Positions 1-5,585 of a DNA stretch of 7,172 nt are shown here, piece after piece. The position numbers and the translations under genes are program-made. The stretch lies in NCBI GenBank assembly GCA_964496275.1, contig CAZBYL010000079.1, positions 1 through 7,172 of the forward strand, in the 5' to 3' direction. Under the pieces are notes generated by a model. That model was given only the letters and a program-made list of their open reading frames with translations. It was not told where the DNA came from and searched no databases. Origin of the DNA: CAZBYL01 sp964496275. GTDB taxonomy: Bacteria; Synergistota; Synergistia; Synergistales; Synergistaceae. Each line of letters opens with the position of its first letter. Position 1 is the stretch's first letter.

Positions 1-55
1 CCGTCTGCGGAAAAGCATCCGCAGCCACCTTCCCCACAACGGGGGGAAGGCTTTA
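1..55. repeat. Paired-hairpin palindromic element, cut by the window edge
   Basis: Two perfect hairpins stand 3 nt apart. The first pairs CTGCGGA (5-11) with TCCGCAG (18-24) around a 6-nt loop. The second pairs CCTTCCCC (28-35) with GGGGAAGG (43-50) around a 7-nt loop, and CTTT follows. There is no real T-run, so this is not a standard terminator on the + strand. From memory, tandem hairpins of this style (a GC-rich stem, then a CCTTCCCC/GGGGAAGG stem, then CTTT) occur as dispersed intergenic repeats in gut anaerobes. That family assignment is unverified and rests on one copy, and the left end may lie outside the window. Confidence 0.45.
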
Positions 56-225
56 GAAGCGTTGTTTAACATACTGTAAGTTCGCTTTTGACTGTAGTTT
101 TTTGAATTTGTCCGGTCTGCAAAACATTCAAGAACAAGAATAGCTTCCATGGTGTCCAATTTATGCAAGCCGGTACCCACTAAGCTTTTCGGTAACTGTT
201 CGACATTTTCTAAACTTGTTGACAT
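1..225 (-). CDS. Unrecognised open frame, partial (runs off left edge)
   Basis: From an ATG at 225-223 the minus strand stays open for 75 codons to the window edge. It begins MSTSLENVEQLPKSLVG and continues through a segment reading LDTMEAILVLECFADRT. The last visible residues, AFPPLWGRWLRMLFRRR, are simply the translation of the paired-hairpin element, so the frame may be an older gene end into which the repeat has been inserted. I recognise no domain. No clear Shine-Dalgarno site precedes the ATG, the first upstream in-frame stop is at 246-244, and the + strand is also open over 98-247. An open stretch of this length can occur by chance, so this could be a decayed remnant or non-coding DNA. 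Confidence 0.2.
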   Translation of the reverse strand, partial: MSTSLENVEQLPKSLVGTGLHKLDTMEAILVLECFADRTNSKNYSQKRTYSMLNNASKAFPPLWGRWLRMLFRRR

Positions 226-270
226 TATGGATATAATCTTTTGTTAAGTTAAGAAATTTTTAGTTGCCAT

Positions 271-299
271 CTTCCATTTTCGCGCAATAATGATAGAAT
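271..299 (+). promoter_or_regulatory. Candidate extended -10 promoter of the rnf operon
   Basis: TGATAGAAT at 291-299 matches an extended -10 (TGn followed by a hexamer one base from TATAAT). CTTCCA at 271-276 is a weak -35 at 17-nt spacing. Transcription would begin near 306 and give a leader of about 75 nt before rnfC. The TATAAT at 232-237 is a perfect hexamer but has no good -35 at 16-18 nt. The true start site could be either, or neither. Confidence 0.35.
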
Positions 300-309
300 T
301 ATTCATTAA

Positions 310-335
310 CGTATCGCTCGGATACGGCTGTTTTT
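310..335 (+). promoter_or_regulatory. Small hairpin with T-run in the rnfC leader
   Basis: CGTATC (310-315) and GATACG (321-326) form a 6-bp stem with a 5-nt loop. Four bases later there is a run of five T (331-335). If transcription starts near 306 this lies at the very 5' end of the message and could be a weak attenuator or a protective 5' stem. The stem is short and the T-run is not adjacent, so it would be a poor terminator. Confidence 0.2.
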
Positions 336-365
336 GTGTTCCAAATTTTCGACATGAAGTTTGTC

Positions 366-372
366 AAGGAGG
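366..372 (+). promoter_or_regulatory. Shine-Dalgarno site that fixes the rnfC start
   Basis: AAGGAGG lies 9 nt before the ATG at 382. An upstream in-frame TTG at 361 would place the start codon before this site, so ATG 382 is chosen. Confidence 0.85.
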
Positions 373-381
373 AAGCAGTAT

Positions 382-1719
382 ATGAAACTCCCGACTTTTT
401 GGGGAGGGATACACCCGCCTCAGAAAAAAGATCTCACCGTCAATGAGAAGATAACGGATTATCTGCCTCAGGGGGAGCTTGTTTACCCTATGGCTCAGAA
501 TCTCGGCGCACCCAATCAGCCTGTGGTGAATAAGGGCGACTCTGTTCTTGTGGGGCAGAGGCTGGGTGCAAATGATGCTTTTGTCTCCGCGCCTGTTTTG
601 TCGGCGGTTTCCGGCACGGTGAAGGATGTCGCTCTGCGAATGACGTCCTCGGGTACGCTTGAGACTTGCGTTGTCGTTGAGAACGACGGCAGGTATGAGC
701 TCGACCCCTCTTGGACCCCGCTTGAAAATTATGAGACGGCAGCCCCTGCGGAGTATGTCAAAAGGATAAGAGAAGCCGGTATCGTAGGCTTTGGGGGAGC
801 GACTTTCCCGACCGCGGTTAAGCTTTCGCCGCCGCCCGATAAGAAGATTAAGTACCTTATTGTGAACGCGGTTGAGTGCGAGCCTTATCTGAACTGTGAC
901 AACCGCCTTATGCTTGAGGACCCTTCCAAGATAGCTGAAGGGCTTAAGCTGATGCTGCGCCTTTTCCCCGATGCCGAGGGCGTTATCGCGATAGAGGCGA
1001 ATAAGCCCGAAGCCGCGGCGATTATGGAGGAAGAGGTTAAGAAGCTCGGTATGCCCAATATTTCCGTCCGCACTCTTGCCGTCAAGTATCCGCAGGGCGC
1101 GGAGAAGATGCTGATAGAGGCTCTCACCGGGCAGGAGTATGTTATGAGCGCGCTTCCCGCCGATGTGGGCTGTATCATTTTGAATGTGCGCACTACGCAC
1201 CAGATTTATGAGGCTATAGCCATGGGCAGGCCCGCGGTCTCCCGTATCGTTACCGTGACGGGCGATGCCGTGGCGCATCCGATGAATATTCGTGTGCCTC
1301 TGGGTACGTCTGTTCGCGAGCTTATAGATTTGTGCGGCGGATTTAAGGAGCAGCCGGTGAAGATTCTTTCCGGCGGACCTATGATGGGTATTGCTCTTCG
1401 TTCGATAGATATTCCGGTGGTGAAGGGTACGTCGGGTATTTTGGCTCTTACCAAAAATTCGGCGCATCTTCGCGAGGAGAGCGCATGTATCCGCTGCGGA
1501 CGCTGCGTTGCGGCCTGTCCTATGGGTATTATGCCGAATGAGCTGAATCCTCTGATTCTTATCCGCGACTATGTTACTTTTGAAGAAAAGGGCGGTCTCA
1601 ACTGTATTGAGTGCGGAAGCTGCACGTACTCATGCCCCGCGAGCCGCCATCTCACGCAGTCCTGCCGCGACGGCAAGGCTACTATTATGGCGATGCGCAG
1701 AAAGGCGGCGGCGAAATAA
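382..1719 (+). CDS. rnfC: Rnf complex subunit RnfC (NAD(H)-binding iron-sulfur flavoprotein)
   Basis: RnfC is the peripheral cytoplasmic subunit where NAD+ is reduced (or NADH oxidised) in the Rnf ferredoxin:NAD+ oxidoreductase. The 445-aa product starts with the family-typical FWGGIHPPQKK (residues 6-16). It carries the glycine-rich GFGGATFPT (136-144) and NAVECEPYL (162-170) of the NADH/FMN-binding fold, then VKYPQGAEKM (234-243). Two 4Fe-4S motifs follow: C369, C372, C375, C379 and C408, C411, C414, C418. The length matches the short anaerobe form without the long alanine-rich C-terminal extension of the E. coli protein. It is the first gene of the operon, and its stop overlaps the rnfD start as TAATG. 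Lysine codons are mostly AAG (20 of 26), unlike the genes at the far end of the window. Confidence 0.97.
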   Translation: MKLPTFWGGIHPPQKKDLTVNEKITDYLPQGELVYPMAQNLGAPNQPVVNKGDSVLVGQRLGANDAFVSAPVLSAVSGTVKDVALRMTSSGTLETCVVVENDGRYELDPSWTPLENYETAAPAEYVKRIREAGIVGFGGATFPTAVKLSPPPDKKIKYLIVNAVECEPYLNCDNRLMLEDPSKIAEGLKLMLRLFPDAEGVIAIEANKPEAAAIMEEEVKKLGMPNISVRTLAVKYPQGAEKMLIEALTGQEYVMSALPADVGCIILNVRTTHQIYEAIAMGRPAVSRIVTVTGDAVAHPMNIRVPLGTSVRELIDLCGGFKEQPVKILSGGPMMGIALRSIDIPVVKGTSGILALTKNSAHLREESACIRCGRCVAACPMGIMPNELNPLILIRDYVTFEEKGGLNCIECGSCTYSCPASRHLTQSCRDGKATIMAMRRKAAAK

Positions 1720-2639
1720 TGGAACGTCTGCTGGTTGTATCAAGTTCACCGCATATTCACGCTCCGCTCGAGACGGATAAGATTATGATGTGGGTGCTGA
1801 TTGCTCTTGCGCCCGCCGGACTTGCGGGGATATATTTCCTCGGTATTCGCTGCGCCTATGTTATGGCTGTGTGCGTTGCCGCTGCGGTGCTTTCGGAGAT
1901 GGTGTGGGAAAAGTGCGCCGGACATAAGGACACGACACGGGATTTGTCCGCTGCCGTCACGGGGCTGCTGCTGGCTTATAACCTGCCCCCGACGATTCCT
2001 TTTTGGATGGCGGCTCTGGGAAGTGTTTTTGCTATTATCATAGTAAAGCAGTTCTTCGGCGGTATCGGCTGCAATATCGTAAACCCGGCTCTTGCCGCCC
2101 GTGCGATGATGCTCACAAGCTGGCCTGTGCCGATGACGACATGGACGGTGCAGGGAGTTTCCGGAGCCACGCCGCTTGCCATGATAAAGGGCGGGTTCGG
2201 CGCTTTGCCGCCTATGAGAGACCTCATCATAGGCAATGTCGGAGGCTGTATAGGCGAGACTTCCGCCGTAGCTCTGCTTGTCGGTTTTGGGATTCTGCTT
2301 GCCAAGGATATTATCAAGTGGCATATTCCGGTTGTCTATATTGTTACGGCAACCGCTCTTTCAGCCGCGTTCGGCCGTCCCGCGTTTTACGAGATGTTTG
2401 CCGGAGGATTGTTCCTCGGAGCGATTTTTATGGCGACTGACTATACCACATCTCCAATGACAGTGAAGGGGCAGATACTCTTTGCCGCAGGCTGCGGTTT
2501 CCTCACTGCTCTCATCAGGACATTCGGAGGGTATCCCGAAGGTGTTTCCTACTCGATACTCATAATGAACCTTACTGTGCCGCTCATCGACAAGGCGATG
2601 CGCCCGCACATTTTCGGGGAGGTAAAGAAGCATGTCTAA
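1719..2639 (+). CDS. rnfD: Rnf complex subunit RnfD (membrane flavin subunit)
   Basis: RnfD is a polytopic membrane protein that carries a covalent FMN and takes part in electron transfer coupled to cation export. The 306-aa product is mostly hydrophobic, with membrane segments beginning around residues 23, 46, 94, 182 and 204 and continuing to about 290. SGATPLA (148-154) is the flavinylation motif, with T151 as the expected phosphoester-linked residue. The short hydrophilic N-terminus SSSPHIHAP (8-16) is also typical of the family. I chose ATG 1719, which shares one base with the rnfC stop, because the open frame upstream of it lies inside rnfC. The ribosome site AAAGGCGG (1701-1708) is weak, so translational coupling to rnfC is likely. 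Its 3' end overlaps rnfG by 8 nt. Confidence 0.96.
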   Translation: MERLLVVSSSPHIHAPLETDKIMMWVLIALAPAGLAGIYFLGIRCAYVMAVCVAAAVLSEMVWEKCAGHKDTTRDLSAAVTGLLLAYNLPPTIPFWMAALGSVFAIIIVKQFFGGIGCNIVNPALAARAMMLTSWPVPMTTWTVQGVSGATPLAMIKGGFGALPPMRDLIIGNVGGCIGETSAVALLVGFGILLAKDIIKWHIPVVYIVTATALSAAFGRPAFYEMFAGGLFLGAIFMATDYTTSPMTVKGQILFAAGCGFLTALIRTFGGYPEGVSYSILIMNLTVPLIDKAMRPHIFGEVKKHV

Positions 2640-3288
2640 GATAATACGCCTCTCGCTCGTTTTGCTTCTGATCACGGCCGTCACGGGCGTGATTCTGGGA
2701 GCCGTTTACACTATGACGCTCGAGCCTATCCGCAAGGTGAAGGAGCGCGAGAAGATGGAAGCTCTCGCCGCCACTCTGCCCGGTGCGAAGGAGTTTAAAA
2801 CTCTTCCGTTGAACGGAAATCCGGGGATAATTACGGAGATCAACGAAGGCTCAAACGGCGCGGAAGTGGTGGGCTACAACTTCACCGTGACGCCCAAGGG
2901 CTACGCGGGGCCGATTGAGCTTGTGGTCGGAGTCGCGAAGGACGGCCGTGTGATGGATATCAAGATATTAAAGCACGGCGAAACTCCGGGACTCGGAGCC
3001 AAGGCTGCGGAACCGCTCTTTGCCGGGCAGTTCAAAAATAAGGCCGTGCCCAGGATAGAAGTCTCAAAGACGCCGCCTGCGTCAGACGCAGAAATTCAGG
3101 CCATATCGGGCGCAACGATTACATCGCGCGCCGTGGCTTCGGGTGTGAACACGGCTCTTGACTATTGGAAGGCCAACTTTGCGGACGGAGCTTCTCCCGC
3201 CGCTGTTTCGGCTCCCGCAATGCAGGATGCTCCGGACGCGGTCAGCTCCGCTTCAAAAAATGAAGAAGACAAGGAGGACGACGACTAA
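2632..3288 (+). CDS. rnfG: Rnf complex subunit RnfG (FMN-binding, outward-facing)
   Basis: RnfG has one N-terminal membrane helix (about residues 7-29) and an FMN-binding domain on the outer face of the membrane. The 218-aa product shows HGETPGLGAKA (115-125) and SGATITSRAV (159-168), with T162 the expected covalent FMN site. GGGGAGG (2616-2622) lies 9 nt before the ATG and inside rnfD. After the FMN domain, which ends near residue 183, there is an Ala/Pro/Ser-rich linker and a very acidic end, EEDKEDDD (211-218). This tail is not part of the domain core. No ApbE-type flavin transferase, the enzyme known to attach FMN to RnfG and RnfD, is encoded in this window. The stop overlaps the rnfE start as TAATG. 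Confidence 0.95.
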   Translation: MSKIIRLSLVLLLITAVTGVILGAVYTMTLEPIRKVKEREKMEALAATLPGAKEFKTLPLNGNPGIITEINEGSNGAEVVGYNFTVTPKGYAGPIELVVGVAKDGRVMDIKILKHGETPGLGAKAAEPLFAGQFKNKAVPRIEVSKTPPASDAEIQAISGATITSRAVASGVNTALDYWKANFADGASPAAVSAPAMQDAPDAVSSASKNEEDKEDDD

Positions 3289-4019
3289 TGATGAATCCTC
3301 TAAAGCTGCTCAGAAACGGCATTCTCACGGAGAACCCGACATTTGTTCTCGTGTTGGGGCTCTGCCCGACTCTTGCCGTAACATCGAGCGCAATAAACGG
3401 AATAGGAATGGGACTTGCCGCGACAGCCGTTCTGATGGGTTCAAACCTCGCGATATCGGCGATACGCAAGATAATACCGGATGAGATACGTATACCTGCG
3501 TTCATCGTCGTCATAGCGGGATTTGTCACTGTGGTTCAGCTGCTTATCTCGGCATACGCCCCCGCTCTTGACAGGGCGCTTGGAATTTTTATCCCGCTCA
3601 TCGTCGTAAACTGCATAATTCTGGCCCGTGCCGAAGCCTTCGCCTTCAAAAGCGGCGTTGTTGACTCGCTCTTTGACGGCATGGGAATGGGGCTGGGATT
3701 TACGATGGCGCTTACCCTGATAGGCAGTATAAGAGAGCTGCTCGGCAACGGCACTGTGTTCGGACATGCTCTTATGCCCGCCGTCTATCAGCCCGCTCTG
3801 CTTGTGATACTCGCCCCCGGCGGATTCATCACGCTCGGCATACTCATTGCACTCTTTCGCAGATATCAGATGAAGAAGGAAGAGAAAAAGACGGGGCGTG
3901 TCTCCGCCTATGACGGCTGGGAAAAGCTCGGCGCGTGCGAAGGCTGCTCACTGCGCGCTCTCTGCGGCGGCGGCAACGACAAAGTTCCCTGCGCAAAAGA
4001 AAAGGGGGCTGATGCCTAA
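3288..4019 (+). CDS. rnfE: Rnf complex subunit RnfE (integral membrane, with Cys-rich tail)
   Basis: RnfE is a six-helix membrane protein that pairs with its inverted-topology homologue RnfA. Together they hold an Fe-S centre within the membrane. The 243-aa product has LGLCPTLAVTS (23-33) with C26 and PLIVVNCIILARAEAFA (103-119) with C109, the two conserved cysteines of this site. GLGFTMALTLIGSIRE (135-150) is also family-typical. After the last helix (about 177-191) comes RRYQMKKEEKK, which by the positive-inside rule places the end in the cytoplasm. A tail of about 50 residues then carries C217, C220, C226 and C235. ATG 3288 is preferred over ATG 3291 because AAGGAGG (3271-3277) is 10 nt from it and it overlaps the rnfG stop. 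It overlaps rnfA as TAATG. Confidence 0.95.
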   Translation: MMNPLKLLRNGILTENPTFVLVLGLCPTLAVTSSAINGIGMGLAATAVLMGSNLAISAIRKIIPDEIRIPAFIVVIAGFVTVVQLLISAYAPALDRALGIFIPLIVVNCIILARAEAFAFKSGVVDSLFDGMGMGLGFTMALTLIGSIRELLGNGTVFGHALMPAVYQPALLVILAPGGFITLGILIALFRRYQMKKEEKKTGRVSAYDGWEKLGACEGCSLRALCGGGNDKVPCAKEKGADA

Positions 4020-4597
4020 TGTCGCTTCTGGCGCTCTTCATCGGTTCGATATTTGTAAATAACATACTCCTGTCGCGATTCCTCGGCTGCTGCCCCTTCC
4101 TTGGGGTATCGAGCAAGCTTGAGACCGCAAAGGGTATGGGAATAGCCGTCGTCTTTGTCATAGTTCTCGCATCGACAATGACATGGCTCGCGTACACCTT
4201 TATCCTTGTCCCGCTGGGACTGGAATACCTCTACACACTATCGTTCATACTCATAATCGCGGCTCTCGTTCAGTTTGTCGAAATAGTGCTCAAGAAAGTA
4301 CAGCCGGGACTCTACAAGTCGCTCGGCATCTTCCTTCCGCTCATTACGACGAACTGTGCGGTTCTCGGCGTCGCGGTCATCAACATGAACGAAAAATACT
4401 CGCTCGTAGAATCGATAGTTCACGCGCTCGGAGCCTCAACCGGATTCCTTCTCGCCATAGTCCTTATGGCAGGTATCCGCGAGAGAATAGAGATAAGCCC
4501 CAACATGCCGAAATGCCTTAGGGGGCTTCCGATTGCGCTTGTCACAGCCGGTCTCATGTCCATAGCGTTCATGGGATTCAGCGGGCTCATCAAATAG
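4019..4597 (+). CDS. rnfA: Rnf complex subunit RnfA (integral membrane)
   Basis: RnfA is the partner of RnfE, with six membrane helices of opposite orientation. It supplies the other half of the membrane-embedded Fe-S site that carries electrons across the membrane. The 192-aa product is of normal length. Family marks are NNILLSRFLGCCPFLGVSS (14-32), with C24/C25, and LPLITTNCAVLGVA (106-119), with C113. ALGASTGFLLAIVLMAGIRE (136-155) matches the conserved loop and helix before the end. AAGGGGG (4002-4008) lies 10 nt before the ATG, inside rnfE, and the start shares one base with the rnfE stop. Nothing is truncated or missing. Confidence 0.96.
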   Translation: MSLLALFIGSIFVNNILLSRFLGCCPFLGVSSKLETAKGMGIAVVFVIVLASTMTWLAYTFILVPLGLEYLYTLSFILIIAALVQFVEIVLKKVQPGLYKSLGIFLPLITTNCAVLGVAVINMNEKYSLVESIVHALGASTGFLLAIVLMAGIRERIEISPNMPKCLRGLPIALVTAGLMSIAFMGFSGLIK

Positions 4598-4609
4598 GGA
4601 GGCCGGAAG

Positions 4610-5413
4610 ATGGACGGAATACTATACCCTACATTGGTAATGGGGGGGCTCGGGCTGATTTTCGGAGCCATGCTCGCTTTCGCCTCCAAAAAATTCTACG
4701 TCGAAGTTGACCCCCGCCAGTCTCAGGTGCGCGAAATTCTCCCCGGAGCAAACTGCGGAGGCTGCGGATTCCCCGGCTGCGACGGATATGCCGAGGCTGT
4801 CGTAAACGGAAAAGCCAAAGTCACAGCCTGCGCCGCCGGAGGTGCGCCGGTAGCGGAAAAAATAGCACAAATAATAGGAGTTGAAGCATCGGCGGAAGAG
4901 CCAAAAATAGCCTTCCTAAAATGCAAAGGCTCACCTGATAAAACGGTTAAGAACTGTGTCTACAGTGGAGTCGCAGACTGCCGTGAAGCTGCTGTCGTGC
5001 CGGGAAAAGGTCCCTCTTCCTGCGCCTTTGGCTGCCTTGGGCTCGGCACATGCGTTAAGGTCTGCCAGTTTGGAGCCATGTCAGTGGAAAACGGCCTGGC
5101 CGTTGTGGACGAAGACGCCTGCGTAGGCTGCGGAGCCTGCGTTGACCAGTGCCCGCGCGGAGTTCTTACCCTCATACCGAAAAGCTCCAAGGTACACGTG
5201 AGCTGCAACTCCCCGCTCAAAGGCCCCGATGTCAAAAAATCATGCACAGCCGGCTGCATCGGCTGCACGCTCTGCGTAAAAGCATGTCCCGAACAGGCAA
5301 TCTCCATGAGCGGAGCTCTCGCCGCGATAGACCCGGCAAAATGCGTAAACTGCGGAATATGCGCGGAAAAGTGTCCCGTCAAAAACATAACGGACTCAAG
5401 AAACAAAGCCTAA
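4610..5413 (+). CDS. rnfB: Rnf complex subunit RnfB (polyferredoxin, entry point for ferredoxin electrons)
   Basis: RnfB accepts electrons from reduced ferredoxin on the cytoplasmic side. The 267-aa product has an N-terminal membrane helix (about 6-26) and then the RnfB-type Fe-S motif CGGCGFPGC (C49, C52, C57, with C74). Three 4Fe-4S motifs follow: C171/174/177/181, C216/219/222/226 and C245/248/251/255. A further cysteine set at C138/142/148/152, with extra C105, C116, C124, C199 and C212, brings the total to 25 cysteines. This fits the long, many-cluster RnfB of anaerobes rather than the roughly 190-aa enterobacterial form. The site GGGAGG (4597-4602) starts at the last base of the rnfA stop, 7 nt from the ATG. 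Lysine codons are now mostly AAA (18 of 22). The residue after C152 is Gln, where Pro is usual. Confidence 0.96.
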   Translation: MDGILYPTLVMGGLGLIFGAMLAFASKKFYVEVDPRQSQVREILPGANCGGCGFPGCDGYAEAVVNGKAKVTACAAGGAPVAEKIAQIIGVEASAEEPKIAFLKCKGSPDKTVKNCVYSGVADCREAAVVPGKGPSSCAFGCLGLGTCVKVCQFGAMSVENGLAVVDEDACVGCGACVDQCPRGVLTLIPKSSKVHVSCNSPLKGPDVKKSCTAGCIGCTLCVKACPEQAISMSGALAAIDPAKCVNCGICAEKCPVKNITDSRNKA

Positions 5414-5435
5414 TTTACGCACACCACAAAATACT

Positions 5436-5475
5436 GCGGATGCACAACCGCCGGTTGTGTATCCGTTGTTTTTTT
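5436..5475 (+). terminator. Intrinsic terminator of the rnf operon
   Basis: The left arm at 5437-5449 (CGGATGCACAACC) pairs with the right arm at 5453-5465 (GGTTGTGTATCCG): 13 pairs with one G-U, around a 3-nt loop. A run of seven T (5469-5475) follows after a short TTG. It starts 23 nt after the rnfB stop, so the operon very likely ends here. Confidence 0.92.
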
Positions 5476-5511
5476 GAGGACACCGCTATAGCTTAATTTG
5501 TTTGAAACGCA

Positions 5512-5517
5512 TATAAT
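5512..5517 (+). promoter_or_regulatory. Possible -10 box for the deacetylase-bactofilin unit
   Basis: A perfect TATAAT lies 69 nt before the deacetylase ATG and just after the rnf terminator, where a new promoter is expected. No good -35 lies 16-18 nt upstream (TAGCTT at 5489-5494), and there is no TGn extension. The call rests on position and one hexamer only. Confidence 0.3.
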
Positions 5518-5585
5518 ATGGGCAGTTGGACAATACTCTTGTTCACAGTGGCGTAATACATTTATAAGAAGGCAGAGGTTACGAA

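Larger units (their letters stand above)
226..381 (+). other. AT-rich leader upstream of the rnf operon
   Basis: This gene-free stretch holds several promoter-like strings. TTGACA at 219-224 and TATAAT at 232-237 both match consensus but lie only 7 nt apart, so they cannot form one promoter. AATAAT (286-291) and ATTATT (298-303) form an inverted repeat with a 6-nt spacer over the better promoter candidate, and this could be an operator or chance in AT-rich DNA. A small hairpin and T-run (310-335) and the rnfC ribosome-binding site complete the region. I see no tRNA or recognisable riboswitch. Confidence 0.5.

Noticed and set aside
219..237. TTGACA plus TATAAT as one promoter
   Set aside because: The spacer is only 7 nt, far below the 16-18 nt needed.
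149..247. Short + strand frame of 32 codons (MVSNLCKPV...)
   Set aside because: It has no ribosome-binding site and no recognised motif, and it lies opposite the longer minus-strand frame.
241..258. Possible Rex (NADH-sensing repressor) operator starting TTGTTAA
   Set aside because: Only one half-site is present. The second half at the right spacing reads AGAAATT rather than TTAACAA.
281..309. Resemblance to a XerC/XerD dif site (GCGCAATAATGATAG followed by TTATTCATTAA)
   Set aside because: It was tempting because of the skew reversal, but the spacer is too long and the usually well-kept XerD arm (TTATGTTAAAT-like) does not match. The composition change is centred near rnfE, about 3 kb away.
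364..1467. Long minus-strand open frame of 367 codons opposite rnfC
   Set aside because: It is antisense to the certain rnfC gene and its open length follows from rnfC codon composition. The product is rich in Arg/His and Asn with no family features.
1611..1718. Upstream extension of rnfD by 36 codons
   Set aside because: It lies within rnfC's ferredoxin-motif region, and the family-typical RnfD N-terminus starts at ATG 1719.
5563..5568. TATAAG as a -10 with TTGTTC (5539-5544) as -35 before the deacetylase
   Set aside because: The spacing is acceptable, but transcription would start at or after the ribosome-binding site, giving a message without a usable leader.
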